Positions 23,740 through 33,799 of a stretch of 64,000 bases of DNA are shown in pieces. The notes below the pieces were generated by a model. It was not told the origin of the DNA and ran no database searches. It saw only the letters and a list, made by a program, of their open reading frames with translations. Position 1 is the first letter of the stretch; each line of letters starts with the position of its first letter. A program made the translations under genes and the position numbers. Origin of the DNA: Euonymus europaeus (taxonomy: Eukaryota > Streptophyta > Magnoliopsida > Celastrales > Celastraceae); contig OY756957.1 of NCBI GenBank assembly GCA_963580455.1, positions 26,318,501 to 26,382,500 of the forward strand, in the 5' to 3' direction.

Positions 23740-25484
23740 ATGGCTTTAGTGGTTTTTGCTTGTGTAGCTTCACTGGCTCTGTTTTTGGTGCTCGCCGAGG
23801 CCAGGATTCCTGGCGTTTACATTGGCGCCTCCTGGCAGAGTGCTCATGCTACTTTCTATGGCGGCAATGATGCCTCTGGAACCATGGGTATTATTTGCAT
23901 TCTCTGCCTCTTCAAATGTCGCTGATTTCGACATTCTCTTATATTTAATTGATTTGTACAAATTGCAATACCCAAGAAAGGATCAAATTTCAGTACTTTA
24001 CGAACATATGAAGTAACCCATCTACGAATACTGAATTTCATAGAAAACCCATTTATCATTTTTGTTGAATCAGAATTCACTTCTCTCTTTACCAATGTCT
24101 CTGACTCTATTTTTGATACGTTTTTGTCTTCAGGAGGTGCTTGTGGGTACGGTAACTTGTACAGCCAAGGCTACGGCGTGAACACTGCAGCACTAAGTAC
24201 TGCCCTGTTCAACAATGGCCAAAGCTGCGGCAGCTGCTATGAAATCAAGTGTGCGAACGAACCTCAATGGTGCCACTCTGGTAGTCCCTCCATCTTCATC
24301 ACTGCTACTAACTTCTGTCCTCCCAATTACGCCCTTGCCAGCGACAATGGCGGCTGGTGCAACCCTCCTCGCCCCCACTTCGACCTTGCCATGCCCATGT
24401 TCCTCAAGATCGCCGAGTACCGCGCCGGCATTGTCCCCGTCTCCTTCCGCCGGTAACTTTCCCACCTCTCTCGCTGTTTCAGTGTTTCTTGCTCTGTTTT
24501 TGCTCTGACTAGTCAATTAGCGCTCAGATTGAAATTAATCACACATTTACCAATAACGTGATTGGTTCTTGTGATTGAAGAAAACCTGGTAGATGAGAGT
24601 ACCTTTTCTGGAAATTAAGAACCGCCCAAAACTTTAGTCTCGTCATCAACGGAATCTACAACAGTATATAACTACTTTTTTTCTTCCAGGAAATCACGAC
24701 CATCCGTGCTTTTTATACAGAGAATCTGAATCATATCTACTTCTTCCTTCATTTGTCGTGTGTTATACAGTTAGGGGGGTTTTTTGAGGAGTTTTAAAAC
24801 TTTTAAAAATCAGTTTAATACAATTTTCACCTGTTTATAAAACACTTTAAATTGTGATTTTTTTTTTCCGATTTTGATATTTTAATATTTTCTGAAGACA
24901 TTAAAATAGACGGTTTTAAAAATTGATATTAAAAACATGCAAAATCAATCAAAATCGTTACTTTAAAAACATCCAATTTTCACAATTCCTATTTTGCGAG
25001 CGGAACCTTAAAATCGATAGTTTTCTTCATTTATCCGCAAGTCTTTCTTTCCGTCAAATCTGAAAGAAGCTCTTTCCACCTTATATTATCGCTATCCACG
25101 CAAGGAATAACAGTCGTGCTTGTAATTACCGTAATACCCTATGTATTTAATTTTATTTTCATTTATATATGCAGGGTACCTTGCCGGAGAATTGGAGGGA
25201 TCAGATTCACGATCAACGGTTTCCGTTACTTCAACTTGGTTTTGATCACGAACGTCGCGGGTGCAGGTGATATTGTGAAGGTGAGCGTGAAGGGCTCGAA
25301 GACGGGATGGATGAGTCTGAGCCGTAACTGGGGTCAGAATTGGCAGTCCAATGCCGTTCTGGTTGGTCAGTCACTCTCGTTCAGGGTCACTGGCAGTGAC
25401 AGACGTACCTCCACCTCCTGGAACATCGCCCCGGCCGGCTGGCAATTTGGTCAAACTTTTACCGGCAAGAATTTCAGAGTCTGA
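23740..25484 (+). CDS. EXPA: Alpha-expansin
   Basis: Secreted cell-wall protein that loosens walls at acid pH without hydrolysing them. Exons are 23740-23887, 24134-24452 and 25175-25484; both introns are GT-AG and the frame is kept, giving 258 aa, the usual length. Residues 1-21 form a signal peptide (hydrophobic core, then AEA before RIPG). The barrel-like domain 1 begins with [20 protein letters not shown], contains the conserved cysteines ([27 protein letters not shown]) and the HFD motif at 131-133. Domain 2 (about 165-255, CBM63-like) carries the wall-binding aromatic residues ([26 protein letters not shown]). The ATG is the first in frame after the leader. Intron 2 holds a MITE and a Stowaway lies upstream. 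The large EXPA family makes assignment to one orthologue unsafe. Confidence 0.96.
24774..25007. mobile_element. Tourist/PIF-Harbinger-like MITE, copy 2, in expansin intron 2
   Basis: TTA flanks the element at 24771-24773 and 25008-25010. The right end, read in reverse (GGTTCCGCTCGCAAAATAGG, then AATTGTGAAAATTGGAT and TTTTTAAAGTAACGATT), matches the left end of the 5688-6060 element over about 60 bases. About 234 bp, no coding capacity. It lies between the second donor and third acceptor and does not disturb splicing. Confidence 0.65.
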
Positions 25485-27240
25485 AATTAAGAATTATCAG
25501 TTTAATGTTTTTTAATTATATATATATAATTTTGAAAGCCGAAAGGAATAGAAGGTGTGATATCAGAACAAAGTTTTTTACTTATGAGAGGCTAAGATGG
25601 GAAAAAATGAAGTGAATTTGTATGCAGCGGAGGTGGCTGCTGCAATTTGCAAGTATTTGTAGCCCGCAGCCTTGCGTGACATTAATATATAATATGGTGA
25701 TTATACATTTATCTATTTTTACATTTATTTTATTCCATCATCGGTGTGAGAATAGAATGTGAGTCGCGGATTATACGACGTTGAGATCGAACTGTCTCTA
25801 ACTACTTATGATTTTATTGTGGATGACATTCGAACCCTTCTATTTGCGATTGGAGGCACTGTGTCGATGTCAAAATCGGATTGTGGATTCATTATCTAAA
25901 CTGGGTTGCGATGTTTCATTGTTGTATTCATATGACTATTCTCTACCCCCTCTGTAATGTCTTACTATGTTGATGAACTCTTTAGGAGTTTGAATGAATG
26001 AATTTCTGAATAGTTAAAGCGTTATTTTTTATTATAAATATTAAGAAAATCATGTGGCGAGTTGTATGGTATGTAATCTTCAATCCCAAGTTCCAAGTCT
26101 CACCTTTTTTCTCTTATTCAATTTTTTTGTTTTGTTTTCATTTCATAGCTAGGTTTTAATCAATGTAAATAATTTGGGAAAATGCCTTAAAAATAATTTA
26201 GTAACTGTTAAAATACCTAAAGAGGGAGTGAATCTCCTCATAATCATGTAACAGTACTATTAAACCTATAAGTTTCGTGGTAATGAAGCTAAAAGGGCAT
26301 TGCACTGTAGATAAAGAGTTTTTACAAGATTTTGAGCTAAAATCCTGCTCAAATCAGTGACGCTACACCAAAGTGCCAAACGATGGAGTCCAGCTTCGCT
26401 ACCCTAACATTCTAGGGTGGGAGTGCTACTGTAGAAATTTCATACATATTTTAATTATATTTTATTGTTCATTTCATTTTCTTTTATAGATTGTGTTTGA
26501 TAAAAAACGATATGACAAATCTTTTCAGATTATTAATTATATTGACACTGATAAAAATTGATGTTTATTTTTTTCAATAAAAATTTATTAATTATATTAA
26601 ACTTTTACTTCTAATGTAATAGTGATAAAATAGATTTGATTGTATAAAAGTGATAAAATATATTGAATTTAATTCAATAAAAAATGATTTTATAAAAGTG
26701 ATAATAAAAATAAATATTTAAATGATTTACAATTAATTTATAGTGTTTGTCGTGCAGATGTAAAATAATTTTATATTGAGTTTCATAGCGCTCCTTAAAA
26801 AACAAGATAGGATATGAGCTAACAAGCTTAATTGTAATCATCCCAACATAGGCATTAATTGTTTGGTTTGTTGAATAAGGCGTCTCATAGGCAACTCATC
26901 ATAATTTCACTTGTTAAATCCATGACAAGTTGAGTTCACCTCCAACAAAAAATTTCGATACACTCTTGTACAACATGAAGAACCATGATAATGATAATAA
27001 TCTCACAAAACAATTGCACCACCGAGCCAATTCTGCTCTCAGCCATGGCCCATATAAGCGAACAAATTGCTTATCCATGGTTATGGATACGCATACCAGT
27101 TATATTTCAGAGGTTTTGTGAAGCTAACAGAGTCCCTTAATGGAATCCAAATTTGGGTACTCAAATTCGGTTCCTAAATTTACGAACTTATTAGATCCCA
27201 TAGTCGTTGCTCCACGGCTATGAACAGAGAGATGCTCCCC
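25485..27240. other. Expansin 3' region and intergenic sequence, no further gene seen
   Basis: The first 200-300 bases are probably the expansin 3'UTR. The remainder is AT-rich; a 63-aa frame at 26930-27121 has no recognisable similarity. Confidence 0.45.
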
Positions 27241-28700
27241 CTTCTCAAAACCATCTAAAGTCTAAACCTACCATAAAACCAGAGAAAGTGATGGAACTCA
27301 AATCAAAACCATACAAATCTTGCCGATTGATTAGGTTTGCCATCGCAGAAGGGGTCTGACGTGAGTTTCCAGCAATCATTCCAACCGTGATCATCCTCTT
27401 TTCTTCAGCCTCAAGTCGATCACTCATTTCAAGTAGAAAATGTAAGCAGTAAGAATATAATAAGTAGATTGAGAAGGAAAGCTCAGAAGCCAAGCGTAAC
27501 AAATAGATTTCATTGAACCACCCATTCAAGAGGGTATTCTTACATGTTAGCTTTCTCATCACTGCCTAATTAATGCACAACAAATGAATGCAAGGACTCA
27601 TATTTTTGGTTCTCAAACTGAAAATGTAAATTGAACAAGCAAAACACCACATCAAATACGTCTCAAGAAAAACGAAACCAAAAATTTGTGAACTTAGCGT
27701 GAATGTGAGAGATTCACACATGAGACACCACTGGAAGATTATAGGACCTCAATATCTCACTCATTACCAAAAAATTATACTGAAAGGGATTAGAAAAAGC
27801 CTCCAATTAGTACAAAATCATTCTAGTAGAAACGTTGGAACTAGACTGAGAAGTAAAGCTCAGAAGCCAAGCGTAACAAGAAGATTTCATTGAAAAACCA
27901 TTCAAGCGGTCTTCTTACCTGTTAGCTTCTCATCACAGCTCAAAAGCGACTAATGATTGCTAGTGAACTAAGATTCAATTTAAGAGCTTTCTGTAAATTT
28001 TTGATAATGTGTGGTTTGTGATTATTTACCTACCGCTACGATATCGAATCTGGATAACAAATCGACCTCGAAGGCCATAAAAAATTAATTCACAAAAGAA
28101 TTCAATATCGTTAGGGAAAAGTAGCACTCGTTTTAATCAATGAAATGTACACAAAATGTGAGATGGAATTAGTAGACAAAGCGGGATTACAAGACCCGTC
28201 ATCTGTGGATCCATCGCTACGGTTGTCTGGCCGCCGCCCGATCATCGTAATCGGGCATTCTCTGTGTGCACTGTTGTTACAGCAAGAAACCAATCAAGTA
28301 GTTCCCCACATCAACACAACAAAATGCAAATTCAGAAAATAAAAACCAAGGCATAGGGGCTCATATCAAGTGTAAATGAATAGGTAAACTATCACTGTGG
28401 GGCAAAACCCCCTAATTCGAAAGAAGAGCAAAAGAATGTAGAGGGACAAAACCTAGAAGACACCAAAGCCTCTACTGAGGCGGCGTCGATTCATCGGTTG
28501 TTGCCTCTCTTTCAATCCTAGCCGTTTCCTTCAAACCGAAGCGGGGGAAGGGATCCCACTCCAGCTTCTCTCTTTATAATCACAGCCCATAGGTACAGAC
28601 AAATAAAATGAAGTCGGCGAGGCTAAGTGCAGAGCTAACCCTAAAAATGATTTGACGATGAATTTGGCGAAATTGGGGAACAGAAGGATGCTTATATTGA
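27240..28700 (-). ncRNA. Possible unidentified minus-strand transcript (coding or long non-coding)
   Basis: Read on the minus strand, a promoter-like region (see 28690-28790) is followed by a leader-like stretch (28570-28690) and a GC-richer segment (28440-28560). That segment holds a frame reading WDPFPRFGLKETARIEREAT then TDESTPPQ before a stop, and a possible donor near 28460. Another GC-richer segment at 28110-28290 has an open frame (ECPITMIGRRPDN, 60 aa in all). Two ~95-bp direct repeats further on each end near a donor-like GTAAGAA. I could not build one long protein from these pieces and recognise no family. It may be a small-protein gene, a non-coding RNA or a decayed gene. Confidence 0.25.
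27471..27939. repeat. Pair of ~95-bp direct repeats, 378 bp apart
   Basis: 27471-27567 and 27849-27939 share most bases, including AGCTCAGAAGCCAAGCGTAA, GATTTCATTGAA, CATTCAAG and a GTTAGCTT.CTCATCAC end. On the minus strand each copy encodes FNEIYLLRLASEL or FNEIFLLRLASEL in one frame, preceded by a donor-like AACAGGTAAGAAG (second copy) or AACATGTAAGAAT (first copy). Confidence 0.75.
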
Positions 28701-28790
28701 ATAGTGGACTGGACTCTAGGGTTCAATCGGGCCCTAAATCTCCCTTTTGTTTTTTCAATCAGGCCCATCTGGGCGGGGTTCAATATTCAT
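28690..28790 (-). promoter_or_regulatory. Promoter-like region with site II (GGGCC) motifs and TATA-like box
   Basis: Read on the minus strand: two TGGGCC-type site II motifs (the forward AGGCCCATCTGGGC at 28761 and TTAGGGCCCGATT), then TTCAATATAAGCATCC as a TATA-like box, and a leader containing TTAGGGTT (telo-box, near 28636-28645). Site II plus telo-box is a typical arrangement for genes of translation or organelle function in plants. This is inference from motifs only. Confidence 0.35.
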
Positions 28791-28869
28791 AGAAGTCCAA
28801 CTCCAACTCTAATTATCTATTTTGTTCTTTACAAGTCAGGCCCATTTGGGCGGATCAAGGGCTGCTGGT

Positions 28870-29219
28870 TAGGGATGGCAAAAATTCGGGTTCGGATCAA
28901 ACGTTATAGAGTGTTTATAAGATATTTACATGTCTAAATCCGGATTGATTTAGATTTTCAGAAATAATTAATTGACCATATCATAATTTGTTTAAATCCA
29001 GACAACTAAATCAAACAATAATCCAATTCGGGTTAGAGTTCAGATAACTAAATCAAATAAAATAGTTGTATTTGTTTTTGGACTTTAACATGATTTTAAA
29101 TCAAATCATTTTTTTTTTGTTTGAACCCAAATTTCAGACATAAATTTTATGTCTAGACTTGATTTAATCTAGGTCGAATAAGTTGGGCATCCGAGTCAGA
29201 CAAAATTTTGCCAACCCTA
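28870..29219. mobile_element. hAT-like MITE, copy 1
   Basis: The left end TAGGGATGGCAAAAATT and the reverse complement of the right end TAGGGTTGGCAAAATTT are near-identical. The flanking eight bases (CTGCTGGT and ATGTTAGT) agree at 5 positions, so the target duplication is weak. 350 bp, no coding capacity. It interrupts the run of GGGCCT-containing repeats. Confidence 0.7.
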
Positions 29220-29348
29220 ATGTTAGTGCACTAATTTTTTCTAAAATGATCTGAAAAATTTATAAATATGTAATATTTAACATGAAAAATCCAATGATAT
29301 ATTTTGTTTCAAAATAAAAATGGTGAATATTTTTTGGACTCTAACACT

Positions 29349-29550
29349 TCACCTAGTTCTTTTGTTCTTTCAAGTAAGGCTCATTTGGGCAGGGTAGTGG
29401 GTCAACACTCAACATTCATAGGACTTTAACTTTTCACCTAGTTCTTTTGTTCTTTCAAGTTAGGCCCATTTTGGCGAGGGAGGGGGTCTACATTCACAGG
29501 CTCGAAGGTCTCAAACTCTTCACCTAGTTCTTTTGTTCTTTCAACTCCAA
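29349..29550. repeat. Three tandem ~86-bp units, related to sequence at 28745-28865
   Basis: TCACCTAGTTCTTTTGTTCT starts near 29349, 29434 and 29520. The first two continue TTTCAAG, then TAAGGCTCATTTGGGC or TAGGCCCATTTTGGC, then an ACATTCATAGGA-like end. Related but more diverged units with AGGCCCATTTGGGCGG lie at about 28745-28865, on the other side of the hAT-like MITE. Confidence 0.7.
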
Positions 29551-29869
29551 TGCTGGTGTTTACTGAGTATTGAGCCAGTGAGGTCCAATGCCTATGAAGC
29601 TATCAACTAAGAAGGTCTAGCTACTATAGAGACTGGAAGTGAGATAGTTGAGCATGATCAGCTCTTATGGATAAAACAAAAGCCAGGAAAATTCAGTTCT
29701 ATAATCCCAAAACCTTTGCACAGAAACTGAAAATATAACAAGATGCCTTTATAAGGATAGATAAAAAACATCCAATGCCTACAATGTTAGTTTTAAGCTT
29801 CCTAATCATTTGAAATTACTATATTCATTGACTCCTGTATTCACTGTTATAAGGCAGTTATGCCAACAG
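29551..29869. other. Intergenic sequence, nothing recognised
   Basis: No repeat pair, coding exon or motif stands out in this stretch. Confidence 0.45.
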
Positions 29870-30125
29870 ATACAGTGATTACACATTTAATGACCTAACA
29901 ACTTTACTATTTTAATACAATCACATTAGTCAAGCCATTAACATTCATTTTCTCTATCTTTTCCTCACTAAAACTAATTATGGGTCACACTACTTTAACT
30001 CAAAAGTTAAGTCATATAATCATCCGTATCAGCAAAACACATCTCTCAATATAGTCACATTAGCGAAAACACACATTTCAATAACAACTAATGTCCTCAT
30101 TAAAAATTTACTATTGCAAGTACCC
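29870..30125. mobile_element. MITE family B, copy 3 (reverse orientation)
   Basis: Shows the reverse-complement themes of the 12000-12387 element in the same order: TATGGGTCACACTACTTTAA, AAAAGTTAAGTCATATAATC, CAGCAAAACACATCTCTCAA and TATAGTCACATTAGC. The right end GCAAGTACCCTTA corresponds to the GGGCACTTG end of copy 1. Confidence 0.55.
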
Positions 30126-30174
30126 TTAGAGAACCTCTTTAACATCTGATTGAGGCTGAAATATGTAACTTGAA

Positions 30175-30543
30175 TCAGAGGAGTGGATGCATGGACCACT
30201 TATGCAGTGCAGCCACATCGTCGACTTTGTGCCAACTTTCTGCAACGCAATCTGCAATGTCACAATCAATTGGTATAGTGCTAAAAAAAGGAGCAAGAAA
30301 CGGAAAACAATGTTCAATCTTATTGGCCATCACTACAGACCGGTGCACATGGAATAAAACGATTGCAAGACCAGACCAAAGTGGAGTGTAACAATTCACA
30401 AATTTTGAAGAGAAGACTGTGAAGACAGGAATGTAGACTGAAGTATGAAAAACCTTGAAAAAAATTTGATATTTTGACACCCATGATAACAGAAAACCAA
30501 CTGATGTATGGTTGACAGTTATAAAATAATCAAACAAAGCCAC
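30175..30543 (-). CDS. Unidentified 122-codon open frame, doubtful
   Basis: Uninterrupted minus-strand frame from an ATG at 30543 to a stop at 30175. The product is rich in Phe, Val, His and Trp (for example LAIVLFHVHRSVVMANKIEH, IADCVAESWHKVDDVAALHK) with hydrophobic stretches. I recognise no family. It lies between a MITE and the FDM-like pseudogene, without a visible promoter, and may be chance or an exon of an unknown gene. Confidence 0.15.
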   Translation of the reverse strand: MALFDYFITVNHTSVGFLLSWVSKYQIFFKVFHTSVYIPVFTVFSSKFVNCYTPLWSGLAIVLFHVHRSVVMANKIEHCFPFLAPFFSTIPIDCDIADCVAESWHKVDDVAALHKWSMHPLL

Positions 30544-30929
30544 TGCGACAAATCATAAAAAAGATCCAATTAACCTCATGAATGTTCATCTGTCTGGCTC
30601 ATGTACTAAAATTCATCACACGGCACAACATCTGATAGCTGACTGTCAAAACTGTGCAGATTTTTATTTATATATTTTAACGAAAAGAAACAGAGACTTG
30701 GGAATTGGGAATCTAAACCCAAGGTTTACCAATTACCACCTTTTAGCTCACTAACCACCTATTCATTGTAAGATGAAAACAGTTTGTTCATGCTATTCCC
30801 AACAGGTAATCATGTTCTTCTATATATCCTTCTCTACAGAAACAGGCGAAAAAAAAATCAAAAGTTCAGAATGATAATAAAGTGAATGAAGAGATATGTA
30901 CCATGTTGGACATTTTGGTGCCAATGCGA

Positions 30930-33125
30930 GCCTAGCTTCTTTTCCGCTTACGAGTCCTAAACTTGTTGAGCAGGAACTGTATGATTTCTTTTAAGGAGGC
31001 TCTCTTGTCGTTCTTTACATTCCAAACTTCACAGACAGGATAACTTCCACTTGGGACATAGTAATTCAATTCAGAGAAGTGCATTGGTGACAGCTCTGTA
31101 CATGACCCCACCGTATTCTCTTCTCAACTCTTTCAATTTATCATCATTGTCCTCGATAATTCCCTTTATTTCCCAGTAATTATGATCCAAACAAAAGTCA
31201 ATGAATAATCTAAAAGAACAGCAAAATACCACATGCAAAATGTGCCAAGTTTATACCCATAGCATTTTGGCTCCTAGTTTATAAGCATGATTGAATATCC
31301 TGGAGAAACTAATTTGCTCAATCAAAAACAAGAATTAGTCCAACAACAAATTTTCAAATGATTGTCCAGCACCAATCATGGCAATTGAATCATTTGACAA
31401 TAAACTAATTTTCTCAGTTGAAGAAAAAATTAGTCAAACACCACATTTTCAAAATGGTTGTCTCATGGCAATTAAATCATTCGATGCCTTGGCTTTTACC
31501 CATTCTATTTAACAGTTAAAGGTTCTATCGAGCAACTCAAATTTCCATTGAGACATCTCCGTCATAATTGATTATTTTCATTTTTTGTCAAGCTTTGTTA
31601 ACATGTTAACTTGAGATCTCTTAACACAAAAAAGTTTGCCTTGTTCCAGGCCATCATACACTTGATAGAGTTAACTCTGTTTTAAAAGAGTGCAATGAAA
31701 ATGCACACTGCAAACATTTAAGAATAATGCAAGTATGGGGAGAGGGCATACATGCAGTTTGCCACTGATGATATCTTTCTTGAAGGGATGCAAATGTGGA
31801 TCTCTCACATATTCTTGTCAGTTTGAACATAGTTTGGCTGATATCTCCTCCCAGTCTTCATTGGGTTATTTAACAGAGCACGTCAAATGAAAAGCTTTAT
31901 GGTCAACCTTGCCCATTCTTTTGATTTGAAGGGTGCTTTGGTCGATAAATTTTTCTTTTCCATTCCCTGCACATAAAAATCTAATATTACTCCACTGAAA
32001 GTAGAAATTCTTATTGAAAATACCCAAGAATAAATGAATGACTGAACAGGGGACTAGGGGAGACATCATACAAGAATTGACTCTCTGTGAGCCTCTCGAA
32101 GCTCTTGATTACTCATGGACTCCTTGATTATCAGTGTCTGATAAAGCATCTTCAGATCCTGCATTGTCTCTGCTTATTCCATTAACTCTTTCCTCTGAGT
32201 CCTAGAGTTATTTTCGCTTCCTGTAGAATCTTCATTTTGCAGCTTGCTTTTCAACTGCATTAATTAGATATTGTATTGCAAAGCTATCTTTAGAAACTTT
32301 AATGCACAATGGAATTAATTTCAGTCGAAATGTACAATAAAAAGCAGGTTTGAACAATAACTTTCCTATTCTAATGCATTTGGTATCTGGTGAGGAAATT
32401 TTATCATATCAATCAATCATCTGATATGCATGCTGCAAGACTCCTAATCCTTTCTTTAAGGGCAGCAAGTGTATAGGTGCTCTTCATCCTCCTGATAAAC
32501 CATTTTTGTAGAAATGGAAATTTTAAAACAAGACATTATTCAGTAATATATGGAAGTAACGACCATGTCAACCCTGCTAAGCAATTTCATCTCCAATAAA
32601 AGTTCTCCCTTCTGAGAAACTTCACTGGTGATTCTTATCAAACTTTTTCAGACCCGTGTCCAGTAAAATTAACAAATTTCAGCATCAACTTCAATAGAAC
32701 TTGTTCCAAAGATGTCATTAGATAACATTTTCAAAAGAAGGCACCACAAAATATGCGTGGATCTAGCCCAGGAACTAAAGGAGTATAATATTGAAAGTTC
32801 TTCCAAGTTTGTGATGTCATCATAATTAACTTGAACTTTTCTGTTACCAACTTACCACAGTTTAATTTGACATCTGCAAAAAATTGAACTTGCTGGAGTT
32901 GATATATCGTACAGCCAATCTAAGGCTCACCGCTTAACTAAACGATAGAGATATTTTAGAAAAAAGAAGTTACCTTTTTATTCTCATCTGTTAAACTGCT
33001 ACACTCTAAGGCATATTGAGCCATGCACTCATCGAGTTCTTAAGCTTGCTGCTGCAATTCTCTCTTTTGCAGCTCCATGTCACGTGTCAGCTTCAGATTG
33101 ATTAAATCCCTCTTTCTAATTTCTA
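30930..33125 (-). pseudogene. Truncated, frameshifted paralogue of the FDM gene (coiled coil and XH domain only)
   Basis: Read on the minus strand, pieces of the C-terminal half of an XS/XH-type protein follow in the right order. Coiled-coil segments come first (MELQKRELQQQA then a stop near 33050-33090; then LYQTLIIKESMSNQELREAH near 32080-32150, which parallels LNQTLIVREHKSNEELQEAR in the intact gene). Next is the first XH exon (IKRMGKVDHKAFHL, near 31880-31930), broken by a stop and frame changes. Last is the final XH exon (IEDNDDKLKELRREYG, then a frame change, then ELNYYVPSGSYPVCEVWNVK to a stop at about 30936). Stops and at least two frameshifts rule out a full product. The zinc finger and XS domain are not found upstream. 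The intact gene lies 2.8 kb away in the same orientation, so tandem duplication is the simplest origin. Confidence 0.85.
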
Positions 33126-33175
33126 GGAATATGACAAGTTTGAGCGACTTATGGGAAGAACGTGAGCACAACTAT

Positions 33176-33395
33176 GAAATTTTCTGATTAAGTAACAAAT
33201 GCCGGCTAGGACTACTCTCTCCAATGTTAAAAACAGAATGAAGAAGAAAATGAGTGTCGATAACAACAAAGGGTAGATTGCACAAATATAAAATTTTCTA
33301 AATAAGTAACAAATGCTGGCTAGGAGTTCTCTCTCCAGCGTTAAAACAGAATGAAGAAGAAAACGATTGTTGATAACATGGCAGGATAGATATGC
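33176..33395. repeat. Two tandem copies of a ~114-bp unit
   Basis: TTTTCTGATTAAGTAACAAA at 33180 and TTTTCTAAATAAGTAACAAA at 33294 begin two copies that continue GCTAGGA, CTCTCTCCA, GTTAAAA, CAGAATGAAGAAGAAAA. This is a local duplication upstream of the pseudogene. Confidence 0.8.
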
Positions 33396-33494
33396 AACGA
33401 GCTCCCACCGAATCAACATCTAATATGAAACACAAATTTGGAAAGCTTGTACCATCCAGAGGCAAGCCTGTAAGAAGAAAACATACCATCTCCA

Positions 33495-33790
33495 TTGTAA
33501 CGACCCACCCCAGTCGTTACTGTGTGGCCGGGCCCATGGGCCACTACCCCCAACCCATCTTGCGCCAGCCTCTCCTGACTACGCACGGGTTGTTGAAGGC
33601 AGGAGTCGAACTCCCCACCTCCCTTTATATGAGTGAACACCTCCCAACCCCTCAAAATAAAATGTTGGGAAGAGGGATGTTGAGAGGGGTTCGTGAACCC
33701 ATCCAAACACTTTGAATTGTTCGCTTGTTTACCAACCCCTCCCAACACCTTTCCCAAGCATGGCTTAAAGGTTTTAGAGACAATTTTCAA
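33495..33790. repeat. GC-rich dispersed-repeat-like block
   Basis: Sharply different composition from its AT-rich flanks, with GTAACGACCCACCCCAGTCG, several CCAACCCCTC motifs and, on the minus strand, GGAGTTCGACTCCTGCC, which resembles a tRNA B box. It could be a tRNA-derived SINE or an LTR piece. No A box, poly(A) tail or target duplication was found, so the class is open. Confidence 0.3.
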
Positions 33791-33799
33791 AGCCTAAAA

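Noticed and set aside
24193..24516. 107-aa minus and 97-aa plus frames over expansin exon 2
   Set aside because: Alternate-frame shadows of a GC-rich exon; composition is repetitive Ala/Pro/Ser.
33500..33720. tRNA-like B box (minus strand GGAGTTCGACTCCTGCC) suggesting a tRNA or SINE
   Set aside because: No A box at the right distance, no cloverleaf and no poly(A) tail were found; kept only as an unclassified repeat block.
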